Of a stretch of 64,000 bases of DNA, positions 18,511 to 27,089 are shown one piece after another. Numbering within the stretch: the first letter of the stretch is position 1; each line of letters begins with the position of its first letter. The stretch comes from Martelella endophytica (GTDB lineage: Bacteria > Pseudomonadota > Alphaproteobacteria > Rhizobiales > Rhizobiaceae): contig NZ_CP010803.1 in assembly GCF_000960975.1 (NCBI RefSeq), forward strand, positions 2,694,405 through 2,758,404, given 5' to 3'. The notes beneath the pieces were generated by a model, which was not told where the DNA came from, made no database searches, and worked only from the letters and a program-made list of their open reading frames with translations. The translations under genes and the position numbers were made by a program.

Positions 18511-19021
18511 TTTCAAGCTGGAACATCGCCCGGCATTGCGCGAAAACCTGGTCACGGAGGGTTTGCGGCTCGAAGCCTTGCCCGAGGGCCTCGTCCTTCA
18601 TATCCTGTCTTGCCTCGCCGATGGTGAACTCACTGCGCTCTTGCAGTCATACCTTCCCGAAGGTGGCGCATTACGCAAGATCGCACCGGGCCAGTGGTTC
18701 ATTGTCGATGATGCCCCCATGACACCGGCTGCGCTTGCCGCGCTTCAGGATGCGCTCGGTGAAAGTGCCCATCTCGTGGACCAGAGCCACGGCCGTGTCC
18801 GGTTCGCGATCTCCGGAAAGGATGCGGACCTCGTGCTTTCGCGGCTCACCGCCGTCGATCTGGGGGCGCCCTCCTTCGGTATCGGTCAGACGCAGGCGAC
18901 GCTCCTCGGTCATATCTCGGGGCACCTGACTCGCACCGGGCCGAGTGCATACGAGATCATCGTCCTGCGCAGCTACGCCGACAGTCTTTGGGAGGCATGC
19001 AGCGAGGGGCTGAAGGTGTAG
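18503..19021 (+). CDS. mgdD: N-methylglutamate dehydrogenase subunit D (sarcosine oxidase gamma-like)
   Basis: 172 residues, gamma subunit with a GcvT-like fold. The start at 18503 overlaps the end of mgdC by eight bases; upstream codons in frame from 18428 are inside mgdC. Recognisable parts are PGQWFIVDD, VDQSHGRVRFAISGKDADLVLSRLTAVDL and the C-terminal ILRSYADSLWEACSEGLKV typical of SoxG. It completes the mgdABCD operon. Its TAG stop is the first base pair of a perfect 11-bp stem-loop (19021-19048), the likely end of the transcript. Confidence 0.92.
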   Translation: MADFKLEHRPALRENLVTEGLRLEALPEGLVLHILSCLADGELTALLQSYLPEGGALRKIAPGQWFIVDDAPMTPAALAALQDALGESAHLVDQSHGRVRFAISGKDADLVLSRLTAVDLGAPSFGIGQTQATLLGHISGHLTRTGPSAYEIIVLRSYADSLWEACSEGLKV

Positions 19022-19048
19022 AACTTCTGCCGGTCCGGGCAGAAGTTC
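19021..19048 (+). terminator. Perfect 11-bp stem-loop at the end of mgdD
   Basis: GAACTTCTGCC, loop GGTCCG, GGCAGAAGTTC. The stem begins on the last base of the mgdD stop codon. There is no T-run after it, so it is either a Rho-assisted terminator or a 3'-end stabilising hairpin rather than a classical intrinsic terminator. Confidence 0.55.
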
Positions 19049-19123
19049 TCGGCATTGCTTCGGCGACAGCCATGCGTCGCCAGTCATTCCCCGCAGCCCT
19101 GAATTCACCCACTCTTCGGATAG

Positions 19124-19504
19124 GGCCGGATCTTCATCCGGCTCGGCCGCGGCCAGGTGCTGGTAACGAAGACGGAAGATTATGTCGAAGGCGCGCGGGC
19201 AATCGGCCTGCCGCATCGCTGGATCATGATCCGCTACATCCTGCCCAACATGTTGCCGCCGATCATCGTGCAGGCGACCATCTCGATTGCGACCGCGATC
19301 ATCTCCGAGGCCGCACTGAGCTTCCTTGGCATCGGCCAGCAGTCGCCGAACCCGTCCTGGGGCTCGATGCTGAACACCGCCAAGAATTTTCTCGAACAGG
19401 CGCCCTGGATGTCGATCTTTCCGGGCGGAGCCATATGTCTGATCGTGCTTGCCTTCAATCTGCTCGGCGACGGTCTGCGCGATGCGCTTGATCCGCGCGG
19501 ATGA
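19124..19504 (+). pseudogene. Truncated DppC/OppC-type peptide ABC permease (C-terminal stub)
   Basis: About 127 codons that match only the C-terminal 40 percent of a peptide/nickel ABC permease. It holds the EAA loop (VEGARAIGLPHRWIMIRYILPN), the last two membrane segments and the end LLGDGLRDALDPRG. An in-frame TAG lies at 19121-19123, and homology starts directly after it (RIFIRLGRGQVL), with no upstream start, signal or missing half. The first possible start is the GTG at 19157. Partner genes (DppB, DppD/F, binding protein) are absent. It looks like the remnant of a dpp-type operon whose surviving member is the amidohydrolase 22 bases downstream. Confidence 0.85.
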
Positions 19505-19526
19505 TTTTTAAAAGGAAAACAATGAT

Positions 19527-20942
19527 ATGACGAAAACCTTCATTCGCAACGCCACCGTCATCACCATGGATGACAAGGATCGCATCCTCAAGAATGCCGG
19601 CGTTCTGTTCGAAGATGACGTGATCGTTGCGGTCGGCCCGGACATCGATCCCGGCCCGGATTGCGACATTATCGACGGTACTGACCGGATCGTCATTCCC
19701 GGCCTGATCAATGGCCATATCCACATGTGGCAGACGGCAGTGCGCGGCTTCGGCGTCGACTGGACCGGCATCGAGCATCACCTTCATATGCAGACGGAAT
19801 GGGTCCCGGTCTATCAGCCGGAAGACATGTTCCAGTCGGAATATGTCGGAGGCCTTTCGCTGTTGAATGGCGGCGTCACCACGGTCTTCGAATGGTGCCA
19901 TGGCAACCGCACGCCGGAGCACTCCGACGCGGCGATCGCGGGGCTGGAGCGCGCCGGTATCCGCTCGCTCTTCATCCACGGCACGGTGAAGACCCTGCCG
20001 CGCGAAGGCGAGGTGCATTTTTCGCAGATCCCGCATCCTGCGGAAGAGGCGCGGCGTCTGCGCAGGCTCTATTCCGCCGATGGCGGCATGATGAGCCTGG
20101 CGCTCGGGATTCTGGGGCCGGACTATTCGCCGGTCGAGGTCTGCGAGAAGGATTTCGCGCTTGCAGCCGAGCTCGATGTCTGGTCCAGCGCCCATTATTC
20201 GGGCCGCAAGGGCAAGGTCGATCGCGGCTATTTCACCCTCGCCGAAAAGGGCATCCTGGCTGACAAGCACAATGCCGTCCACGGCAACGCCATGTCGGAT
20301 GACGAGATCAGGCTTCTGATCGAGCAGGGCAACACCATCACCGCAACGCCGACGACGGAAGTTTCCGGCGGGTCCAAGGCACCGCTCGTCAGCCGCGTCA
20401 TCGATGCCGGCGGCATGCCGGCGATCGGTAACGACTCCGAAACGGCAACGGCAGGCTCGATGCTCTCGGCGATGCGCGAAAGCCTCGCAATCGACCGGCT
20501 GTTTCGCAACATCAAGCGCGATGCCGTCGCCAAGTCCGAGGCGCCGGCTGCCACCAATGCCGTTTATCGCGGCATGCCTGTTCCCGCCCGCAAGGTTCAC
20601 GGTACCTACGAAGCGCTGAAATGGGCAACCATCGGCAACGCCCGCTCGATGGGCCTCGGCCATCGCATCGGCTCGCTCGAACCCGGAAAGCAGGCCGATA
20701 TCACGATCATCCGCGCCAACGACATTAATCTCGTGCCGTCGATCGATCCGGTGGATGCGGTCGTGGCCTACGCCGACAGCTCAAATGTCGAAACGGTGTT
20801 CGTCAACGGCGTGGCGAAGAAGACCGGTGGCGTCCTGACTGACGCATCCGCGCCAACGGCGGCAGCGGCACTGCGCGAGCGCACGCTGCGCATCCTCGAA
20901 GAAAGCGGCCGCGCTGCGCTGGCCGAAGAGCGCTTCGCCTGA
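19527..20942 (+). CDS. Metal-dependent amidohydrolase (TrzN/AtzF/SsnA-like)
   Basis: 471 residues. N-terminal small beta domain (TFIRNATVITMDDKDRILKNAGVLFED), then the TIM barrel: PGLINGHIHMW supplies the first His-x-His, AVHGNAM a later metal His, and IGNDSETATAG the catalytic Asp. The C-terminal domain closes with GSLEPGKQADITIIR. This is the cytosine deaminase/chlorohydrolase branch of amidohydrolases; the substrate cannot be told. AAAAGGAAAAC precedes the ATG at 19527. It follows the truncated permease, so it once belonged to a transporter-linked degradation operon. A dyad CGGCAGAA/TTCTGCCG follows its stop. Confidence 0.88.
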   Translation: MTKTFIRNATVITMDDKDRILKNAGVLFEDDVIVAVGPDIDPGPDCDIIDGTDRIVIPGLINGHIHMWQTAVRGFGVDWTGIEHHLHMQTEWVPVYQPEDMFQSEYVGGLSLLNGGVTTVFEWCHGNRTPEHSDAAIAGLERAGIRSLFIHGTVKTLPREGEVHFSQIPHPAEEARRLRRLYSADGGMMSLALGILGPDYSPVEVCEKDFALAAELDVWSSAHYSGRKGKVDRGYFTLAEKGILADKHNAVHGNAMSDDEIRLLIEQGNTITATPTTEVSGGSKAPLVSRVIDAGGMPAIGNDSETATAGSMLSAMRESLAIDRLFRNIKRDAVAKSEAPAATNAVYRGMPVPARKVHGTYEALKWATIGNARSMGLGHRIGSLEPGKQADITIIRANDINLVPSIDPVDAVVAYADSSNVETVFVNGVAKKTGGVLTDASAPTAAAALRERTLRILEESGRAALAEERFA

Positions 20943-20943
20943 T

Positions 20944-20979
20944 CGGCAGAAACGTCGGGCGGGAGACCGTCTTCTGCCG
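20944..20979 (+). terminator. Inverted repeat after the amidohydrolase, possible terminator
   Basis: CGGCAGAA at 20944-20951 pairs with TTCTGCCG at 20972-20979, one base after the stop codon. A second alternative stem (AGACC..GGTCT with GCCGC/GCGGC inside) runs on to a T-rich GGTCTTTCT near 21000. Two competing folds make the exact terminator uncertain. Confidence 0.45.
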
Positions 20980-21191
20980 CGCGATGGCGGCGGTCTTTCT
21001 ATGCTGCGTGACATGTGCGGGAACGTCAGCGCTGCGGCGAACGCCGTCTAGCGGCTTCTGCGCTGATCATCCTTCCTCGGTTCAAAGGTTTGGTGCATTC
21101 GCCGCTTTCGGGCGAATGTGACAACGCGCCTTTATTGTGTAAATTCAGGTTTAAGCTTACCGTAGCGAATGATCATGAGGAGGGGCATCTC

Positions 21192-21806
21192 ATGAAGATA
21201 CTGATTGCCGATGACCACGAACTGGTTCGCGACACGATCTGCGCGTTTCTGTCGAACGAGCCCGGCCTTCGCATTTCGGTCGCGGCTGACTTCGACGGGG
21301 CTGCCGAACTGATGAACCGCGAGGGCCCCTTCGACCTAGTGCTGCTCGACTATACGATGCCCGGCATGAACGGTCTCGAGGGGCTTGCCAGAGCGAAGGA
21401 CCTCAATTTCGGCAGTCCGGTCGCCATTATTTCCGGAACCGCCTCGCGCGATGTCGCGGAACAGGCACTGGAATCGGGTGCTGCCGGTTTCCTGCCGAAG
21501 ACCCTCCCGGCGAAATCGCTGATCCATGCGGTCCGGTTCATGGCGGCTGGCGAGCAATATGCGCCCGTGCAGTTCATGACGGAGAAGGAGCAGAAGACCG
21601 TCCATCCGCTTGCGGAAAAACTCACGGGCCGCGAAGTCGACGTTCTAAAGGGGCTTGTCGAGGGGCTCGCCAACAAGGAGATCGCCCGCGCGCTCGGCCT
21701 GCAGGAGGTTACGGTGAAACTTCACGTCAAGACCCTTTGCCGCAAGCTCGAAGCCCGCAACCGCACCATGGCTGCGATGATTGCGAAGGACGCCGGGCTC
21801 TTCTGA
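21192..21806 (+). CDS. NarL/FixJ-family response regulator
   Basis: 204 residues. Receiver domain (1-120) with D8/D9 acidic pair (IADDHE), phospho-acceptor Asp53 (LVLLDYTMPGMNG), the conserved Thr/Ser region and Lys near 105 (LPKTLP). LuxR-type HTH at about 140-200 (LTGREVDVLKGLVEGLANKEIARALGLQEVTVKLHVKTLCRKL). Start 21192 has AGGAGGGG upstream; a longer frame from 21015 is intergenic. No histidine kinase gene is present in the window, so it is an orphan here. About 180 bases of AT-richer sequence precede it. It converges on the ABC operon at 21846, so a link with either neighbour is not shown. Confidence 0.93.
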   Translation: MKILIADDHELVRDTICAFLSNEPGLRISVAADFDGAAELMNREGPFDLVLLDYTMPGMNGLEGLARAKDLNFGSPVAIISGTASRDVAEQALESGAAGFLPKTLPAKSLIHAVRFMAAGEQYAPVQFMTEKEQKTVHPLAEKLTGREVDVLKGLVEGLANKEIARALGLQEVTVKLHVKTLCRKLEARNRTMAAMIAKDAGLF

Positions 21807-21845
21807 CGCCGCGGAGGCGAGCTGGATGCGGAAAAGGGGCCGGTG

Positions 21846-23354
21846 CTAGGCGTCGATATGCCTGAGGAAGGCACGGAAACGCTCGGGGGCCTCTGCCGAG
21901 AACGCTCGCGCCACCGGAAGGTCCATCAGCTTGCGACCGGCTTCCATGAACACGACACGGTCGGCGATCCGACGGGCAAAGCCGACTTCGTGGGTGACGA
22001 CAACCATGGTCACGCCTTCGTGGGCGATTGTGGTCATGACATTCAGCACCTCGTTCACGGTCTCGGGATCGAGCGCCGAGGTGGGCTCGTCGAAGAGCAG
22101 CGCCACCGGATCCATCGAGAGCGCGCGGGCGATCGCCACACGCTGACGCTGGCCGCCTGAAAGCTCCACCGGAAAGGCGCCAACCTGCTTTGAAAGGCCC
22201 ACGCGTGTGAGAAGCGCCTCGGCCTTGGCGAAGGCTTCCGCACGCGGCATCTTCTTCAGCTTGATCAGGCCGAGCGCCACGTTTTCCCGGGCGGTGTAGG
22301 TCTTGAACAGTCCGAAATGCTGGAACACCATGCCGATGCGCTGGCGGGTCCGGTTGATCGCCGCGTCGCCGCGTCGCACCCGACGGCCGTTGGCGAAGCG
22401 CCACGGAAGGCTTTCACCGTCGATGCGGATATCGCCATCATCGGCGGGCTCGATCCAGTTCAGGGTCCTGAGCAGCGTGCTCTTGCCTGAGCCGGAGGGG
22501 CCGAGGATGACCACCACTTCTCCGCGACGCACGATCAGGTCGGTCGGATGCAGCGCGGTGTGTCCGCCGAACTGCTTGCTGATATTCCGCGCTTCGATCG
22601 TGACCGGAGCATCCGATGTAGGCAGCTCAATCGCCGGCCTGATGTCGTCGGGAAGGGCCTGGACGGCGACATTTGCGGCGGGCGCGGTATCGCGGCCGTT
22701 GAGAGCGATCTTCTTTTCAAGCCGGCGCTGGATCAGTGTCCAGATGGTGATCAGGGCCAGGTACCAGACAGAGGCAGCACAATAGGCCTCGAGTGCATGG
22801 GTGGTTGACTGCGCAAGCTGCTGGGAAACACGCAGGAGTTCGGCGAAGGAGATGGTGGCCAGCAACGAAGTGGCCTTGATCATGTAGCTGAAATTGTTGC
22901 CGAGTGGCGGCAGGATGGTGCGCATGGCCTGCGGGAAGATCACCTTGCGGAAGGTGATCCATGGGCGCAGCCCCAAGGAAGCGGCGGCTTCGCGCTGTTC
23001 GTCCGGCACGGCCATCAGGCCGGCGCGCACGATATCGCCCATCCGCGCTGCCTCGTTGAGGCCGAGGCCCAGAAGTCCCGTCGCGACGAGGCTGAGACGC
23101 AGGCCCATCTGGGGGAGGGCGGAATAGAAGAACAGGATCTGCGCGAGCAGCGGCGTTCCCTTGAACAGCCAGAGGTAGAACTGGGCCGACCAGGACAATG
23201 CCCGGGATTTCGACGTCAGCATAACGCCCAGACCGGTCCCGAGCACGGTGCCAATGGTCTGCGCGACGACCGCGACCCAGATCGTCACCCAGGCCGCATG
23301 AGCGACCAGCGGCGAGGTGACGAAGTCGACGAATATGGAGAAGCTGAATCCCAT
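21846..23354 (-). CDS. Polar amino-acid ABC transporter, permease-ATPase fusion (HisM::HisP type)
   Basis: 502 residues joining two normally separate subunits. Residues ~1-215 are a HisM/GlnP-type permease (TM segments, EAA-like loop [22 protein letters not shown]). A linker of about 35 residues follows, then an ATPase with Walker [10 protein letters not shown], signature [14 protein letters not shown] and Walker [12 protein letters not shown]. It is the last gene of a four-gene minus-strand operon, one base after the dehydrogenase gene. It would form a heterodimeric channel with the permease at 24501 and serve the binding protein at 25282. There is no frameshift or internal stop, so the fusion is real in this sequence. 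Confidence 0.93.
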   Translation of the reverse strand: MGFSFSIFVDFVTSPLVAHAAWVTIWVAVVAQTIGTVLGTGLGVMLTSKSRALSWSAQFYLWLFKGTPLLAQILFFYSALPQMGLRLSLVATGLLGLGLNEAARMGDIVRAGLMAVPDEQREAAASLGLRPWITFRKVIFPQAMRTILPPLGNNFSYMIKATSLLATISFAELLRVSQQLAQSTTHALEAYCAASVWYLALITIWTLIQRRLEKKIALNGRDTAPAANVAVQALPDDIRPAIELPTSDAPVTIEARNISKQFGGHTALHPTDLIVRRGEVVVILGPSGSGKSTLLRTLNWIEPADDGDIRIDGESLPWRFANGRRVRRGDAAINRTRQRIGMVFQHFGLFKTYTARENVALGLIKLKKMPRAEAFAKAEALLTRVGLSKQVGAFPVELSGGQRQRVAIARALSMDPVALLFDEPTSALDPETVNEVLNVMTTIAHEGVTMVVVTHEVGFARRIADRVVFMEAGRKLMDLPVARAFSAEAPERFRAFLRHIDA

Positions 23355-23355
23355 C

Positions 23356-24453
23356 TCAGTCTTTCGGTGAGAACAGCGGCACGTACCCCGGCTTCAGGGT
23401 GCGGTTGCGGTCGATGACATGGCAGCGTGGCGCGCGCGGTCCGACAATCGGCAGGGCCAGGCCGTTGCGAAGACCGGGGGTGGCCTCGATTGCCGGTATG
23501 ATGGTGCTGGCGAGAACGTTGGCCGCGCCGAAGAGCGATTCAAGCGCCGGCTCGATCGTCATGCGGACGGGCATGGCGCCATCGATCTCGATGGTGTCGG
23601 CTTCCTTGAGACCGAAGCGCTCCGGCTGGTAATACATCGAAAGGCAGGTCCGCAGAACCAGCGCCTCGCCGCGATAGGCTTCGGCATACTGGCGGATGCC
23701 GACAACGCGGCCGGGGGGAAGGATGCCGAGTGTCGGGTCGCCGCTGTCAACGTCAAAGTCGGCCGTTTCCAGGTCCCAGCGTTCCTTGACCAGGTCGATC
23801 TCCATATCGAGATAGTCGGCGATCAGCGCCAGCGATTCAGGTGCTCCCATGTGGCCGACGATGTCGCCGCGTTCGACCCCGGCATTGAACTGCTCCGGCG
23901 TGAGGCCGTAGCCGACATGCTCGATATCCCCCGGGCCGGTGCCTGTGACATCGATGGTGCGGTTGATGCGCACTGCGGTGACATTGCTGGTGGCACGGGC
24001 GAGAAGCAGCGGCAGGCTGTCGTAGGAGAAGCCGGGATTGATCCCCATACCGGTGATGGAGACGTTCTGACTGCGCGCGAGCTTATCCAGGCGCTCGGCC
24101 ATGTCGCCGAAGCGCAGCCAAGGGTAAAACATGGACTCGGCGGCAGAGATCACGTTCAGGCCCGCCTGGAGGGCTTCGGAAAGCTGGCTTTCGATCCTGC
24201 CGGGCTTGGATTCCGTCATGTGAATCAGGGCGGCCGGCTTTTCCAGCAATCCGGCAAGACAGGAGGCAAGATCCGGGGTGATTGTGACGTCGGCAAAGCG
24301 GGTCGTGCCGCAGATAGCGCCGAGCGTCTTGCCGGATTTCTCCGGGGCATTGTCGATGGCGCCGACGACGTTGAGCGCGCGGTAGTCGTTTTCCAGAACC
24401 CGGAGGAGCCGGCTGCCGAGCGCGCCGCAACCCTGAAGAATGATGTCAGTCAT
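23356..24453 (-). CDS. DapB/amine-dehydrogenase-like NAD(P)-dependent oxidoreductase
   Basis: 365 residues, N-terminal Rossmann fold starting [17 protein letters not shown] (Gly-x-Gly-x-x-Gly). It resembles the dihydrodipicolinate-reductase N domain and the 2,4-diaminopentanoate/amine-dehydrogenase group ([47 protein letters not shown]). The substrate is unknown; reduction or oxidation of an imine/amino-acid derivative is plausible. It is encoded inside an amino-acid ABC operon, one base before the fusion transporter and 47 bases after a permease, so its substrate is probably the imported compound or its first product. Confidence 0.82.
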   Translation of the reverse strand: MTDIILQGCGALGSRLLRVLENDYRALNVVGAIDNAPEKSGKTLGAICGTTRFADVTITPDLASCLAGLLEKPAALIHMTESKPGRIESQLSEALQAGLNVISAAESMFYPWLRFGDMAERLDKLARSQNVSITGMGINPGFSYDSLPLLLARATSNVTAVRINRTIDVTGTGPGDIEHVGYGLTPEQFNAGVERGDIVGHMGAPESLALIADYLDMEIDLVKERWDLETADFDVDSGDPTLGILPPGRVVGIRQYAEAYRGEALVLRTCLSMYYQPERFGLKEADTIEIDGAMPVRMTIEPALESLFGAANVLASTIIPAIEATPGLRNGLALPIVGPRAPRCHVIDRNRTLKPGYVPLFSPKD

Positions 24454-24500
24454 GCACGATGCCTTTCGGGAAAGAAGGGGCCTTTTGGAAGAAGATGGGG

Positions 24501-25217
24501 TCAGCCGAGCGGCTCGATGGCGTCGGGAATTGCCTGTCCGGCGCGCGAGCGCGGCACGGAGCCGCGGTCGGCGATGCGTTCCAGCCAGGCCTGGACGAAA
24601 AGCCAGAGCGAGTACATCAGCAGGTAATAGACTGCAGCCACCGAATAGAGCTCGATGACGCGATAGGTCTCGTTGATGGCCATGCGTGTGACCCGCAATA
24701 GTTCGGCAAACGAGATCACCGAGAGCAGCGACGTGGTGCGCATCATCGAGGCGAATTCATTGCCGAAGGGGGGCAGGATGACGCGGAAGGCCTGCGGCAT
24801 GGCGACGTAGCGGATGACTTCGAGCCGCGAGAAACCCATGGCGCGGGCGGCGAGCGACTGTTCATGCGGTACGGATTCCAGCCCCGCGCGGATGATCTCC
24901 GCCATGTAGGCGCCGGCATAGAAGCCGAGGCCGATGAGGCCAGCCTCGATGACATTGAGACGGATGCCGAGCTGGGGCAGGCCGAAATAGAGCAGAAGAA
25001 GCTGGACCAGCGGCGGCGTGCCGCGCCAGAGCCAGATATAGGCATGCGAAATCCAGCGCAGCGCCGCAAAGCGCGACATGGCAAAGAGTGCGAGCACCAG
25101 GCCGATGACGACGGCGATCGCCTGAGCCACCACCGCGACCAGAAGCGTCACGCCGGCCGCTACCAGAAACCGCGGCTGGAACAGATACTCGAAAAAGACG
25201 TCGACAGAAAAATCCAT
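24501..25217 (-). CDS. Polar amino-acid ABC transporter permease (HisQ/GlnP type)
   Basis: 238 residues, inner-membrane permease with the family N-terminal helix (LVAAGVTLLVAVVAQAIAVVIGLVLALFAM), GTPPLVQLLLLYFGLPQLG and the EAA loop (SLAARAMGFSRLEVIRYVAMPQAFR). It is the second gene of the operon that starts at 26133, following the binding protein across a GC-rich stem-loop. It pairs with the permease half of the fusion protein at 21846. The length is normal for the family. Confidence 0.94.
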   Translation of the reverse strand: MDFSVDVFFEYLFQPRFLVAAGVTLLVAVVAQAIAVVIGLVLALFAMSRFAALRWISHAYIWLWRGTPPLVQLLLLYFGLPQLGIRLNVIEAGLIGLGFYAGAYMAEIIRAGLESVPHEQSLAARAMGFSRLEVIRYVAMPQAFRVILPPFGNEFASMMRTTSLLSVISFAELLRVTRMAINETYRVIELYSVAAVYYLLMYSLWLFVQAWLERIADRGSVPRSRAGQAIPDAIEPLG

Positions 25218-25241
25218 CCGACTTGCCGATCAAGGGAAAGA

Positions 25242-25271
25242 GCCGGCGCAGCAGGGGGAAACCGCGCCGGC
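25242..25271 (-). promoter_or_regulatory. Stem-loop between binding-protein and permease genes
   Basis: GCCGGCGC (25242-25249) and GCGCCGGC (25264-25271) form a perfect 8-bp stem just after the binding-protein stop on the minus strand. Such hairpins commonly protect the binding-protein message and lower read-through to the permeases; here that role is inferred. Confidence 0.55.
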
Positions 25272-25281
25272 AGGTGCGGGC

Positions 25282-26133
25282 TTATTCGCCCGGGTTGAGA
25301 ACGAATTCCGGCACGGCGGAAACGCCCCATTTTTCAACGATGGTCTGGTAGGTGCCGTCGTCCTTCATCGCCTTCAGCGCATCGAGGATGCGCTCGGCAA
25401 GCACGGTATTGTCCTTCAGCGTGGCGATGGCGAGTTGGTTTGCGGCAAAGCCCGCAAAGGCGATCTCGAAGGGAGCGCCCGACTGGCTGATATAGAACGC
25501 CGCCTGCGGGTCATTGAGGTAGGCCGCTTCCGCTTGACCTGAAACCAGAGCCTGGATCGCTTCGGAGTTTGAATCGAAGGCCCGGACTTCAATCCCGTCC
25601 ATGCCGGCCGCCTTCAGGCGCTCGCTCTGTTCTTCCAGATGCTTGTTGGTCGTGCCGCCGGCCGCAACCGATACGGTCTTGCCCGCAAGCCCGTCGAAGC
25701 AGGCGTCATAGCTCTCGGGCTTGCCGATTTCGCCATCGCAAGAAATTGCGTCCGGATTCCCCTCCGGCACCATCAGGCCCTCGCCCCACTGGACGTAGGA
25801 GATCATGTTCATGATCTTCAGCCGGTCGGGATTGATGAAGATGGCGGTGCACAGCGCGTCGAAACGCTCGGCCTGAAGGCCCGGAACAAGGCCGGAAAAG
25901 GCAAGGTTCGTCCACTCGATATCGTCGCCCATGCGCTTGGCGATCTCGCCGCACATGTCGACGTTGAGGCCGTCCATGGTGCCGTCCGTCTTGATGAACT
26001 GGTTCGGCGCCGCCGCAAAGTCGGCGGCGAAGTGGACGGTACCATCCTCGAGCGTACCCTCGGCGAAGGCGGGAGCGGTGAAAGCGAATGTCGCGGCCAG
26101 CGCCAGTGCCAGACCCTTATGTGCTGATATCAT
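25282..26133 (-). CDS. Family-3 amino-acid ABC substrate-binding protein
   Basis: 283 residues with a clear signal peptide (MISAHKGLALALAATFAFTAPAFA, cut before EGTLED). The mature protein shows the SBP_bac_3 marks DGLNVDMCGEIAKRMG, FSGLVPGLQAERFDALCTAIFI and GKTVSVAAGGTTN. It captures a polar amino acid or derivative in the periplasm for the importer encoded at 21846/24501. It is the first gene of its operon. The promoter region contains TTGACA (26215-26210 on this strand) and a palindrome at 26184-26196 shared with two other promoters in the cluster. Confidence 0.95.
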   Translation of the reverse strand: MISAHKGLALALAATFAFTAPAFAEGTLEDGTVHFAADFAAAPNQFIKTDGTMDGLNVDMCGEIAKRMGDDIEWTNLAFSGLVPGLQAERFDALCTAIFINPDRLKIMNMISYVQWGEGLMVPEGNPDAISCDGEIGKPESYDACFDGLAGKTVSVAAGGTTNKHLEEQSERLKAAGMDGIEVRAFDSNSEAIQALVSGQAEAAYLNDPQAAFYISQSGAPFEIAFAGFAANQLAIATLKDNTVLAERILDALKAMKDDGTYQTIVEKWGVSAVPEFVLNPGE

Positions 26134-26183
26134 GAACGTTGTTCCTCTGCTGGTGCACCTTCGTGCTTTACATATTATGCAAA

Positions 26184-26196
26184 ATATTATTGATAT
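26184..26196 (-). promoter_or_regulatory. Shared palindrome, site 1 (promoter of 25282 operon)
   Basis: Read on the minus strand: ATATCA-A-TAATAT, one mismatch from a perfect dyad. It lies 13 bases after TTGACA of the putative promoter and overlaps its AT-rich -10. A GATATATCAATAATATTTT context matches sites 2 and 3. Likely operator of the local GntR protein. Confidence 0.6.
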
Positions 26197-26375
26197 ATCA
26201 CTGCGATGTTGTCAAATATTCAATTTAGCACATCGCCCTGTCGTTGTGGGAAACGCGATAAGTTATTGAAATAATAATAAGAAAAGTGGCTTGGATGCGG
26301 GTGTTGGGACCAAAAGGGCTCAATTTGGGGTGACTGGCCAAAAGCATTTGTTGACTACCAAAGTGCGCGATAATA

Positions 26376-26388
26376 TATCAGTGATATT
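26376..26388 (+). promoter_or_regulatory. Shared palindrome, site 2 (promoter of 26432 operon)
   Basis: ATATCA-G-TGATAT, a perfect 13-base dyad. TTGACT at 26352-26357 and TATATC at 26375-26380 (17-base spacer) form a plausible promoter whose -10 the dyad covers, so binding here would repress. Together with site 1 it occupies the 280-base divergent region 26134-26413. Confidence 0.65.
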
Positions 26389-26431
26389 TTATAAGATATG
26401 CTAACCGCATCACATGAAGGCTTCGCAGTCC

Positions 26432-27088
26432 ATGAAAATAGCCGTTCTCAATCCTAACAGCTCGAAGGCTGTCACCCAGTCGATGGAGCGGTGCCTGGAG
26501 CCTCTCATTGGTCGTACGAAATATCAGATTATCTGCTCGGAGTTGCCGGCGGCGCCGATCGGTATCGAGGATGACAATGACGTGGCCACGGTCTCGCCGA
26601 TGGTCGAGGCTTTCGTGAAAGCTTCCGATGCGGATGCCTTCGTCATCAGCTGCTTCTCCGACCCGGGTGTCGCTGCCGCTCGGAGCCTGACGGACAAGCC
26701 GCTCTTCGGAATTGCCGAATCTGCCTATTGCACATCGCTGCTCTATGGTCGCCGGTTCGGTGTCATCTCGCTCGGTGCTTCGTCCATTGCCCGCCATCGC
26801 GTGCAGATCGAGCGACACGGCCTTCTGGGGCGACTCGCCGGAGACCGGTCGATCGACATGACGGTGGCCGAAGCCAACGATGTCGACAATGCGCGGGATG
26901 TTGTGCAGCGGGTCGGCGCGGAGCTCAGGGCCGATGGCGCGGATGTGCTGATCCTCGGCTGCGCCGGTATGGGCGAGCAGCGACCCGCGCTTCAGAAATT
27001 GCTGGGTACGATCGTTATCGATCCGGTTCAGGCCGCAGTCTCCGCTGCCATCAACGCGCTGGACCTCGGCTACAATCAAGGAAAGTGA
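26432..27088 (+). CDS. Asp/Glu/hydantoin racemase-family protein
   Basis: 218 residues from the ATG at 26432, where family members usually begin (MKIAVLNPNSSKAVTQSM); an ATG at 26414 would add six residues but has no ribosome site. Two cysteines in racemase positions are seen, VISCFSDPG and LGCAGMGEQ, as in hydantoin racemase and aspartate racemase. Enzymes of this group invert a chiral centre without cofactor. It is the first gene of a plus-strand operon with a cyclic amidohydrolase (1-base gap), which points to racemisation of a 5-substituted hydantoin or a similar cyclic ureide. It is transcribed divergently from the amino-acid importer. Confidence 0.88.
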   Translation: MKIAVLNPNSSKAVTQSMERCLEPLIGRTKYQIICSELPAAPIGIEDDNDVATVSPMVEAFVKASDADAFVISCFSDPGVAAARSLTDKPLFGIAESAYCTSLLYGRRFGVISLGASSIARHRVQIERHGLLGRLAGDRSIDMTVAEANDVDNARDVVQRVGAELRADGADVLILGCAGMGEQRPALQKLLGTIVIDPVQAAVSAAINALDLGYNQGK

Positions 27089-27089
27089 A

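Noticed and set aside
15628..18555. 975-codon open frame antisense to mgdC
   Set aside because: mgdC on the plus strand has clear domains over the same stretch; long antisense frames are expected in GC-rich DNA. The translation shows no family features.
14023..19021. Calling the four-gene set a sarcosine oxidase
   Set aside because: The subunits are sarcosine-oxidase-like, but gmaS and mgsABC across a shared promoter region make N-methylglutamate dehydrogenase the better call; there is no glycine-betaine or sarcosine gene nearby.
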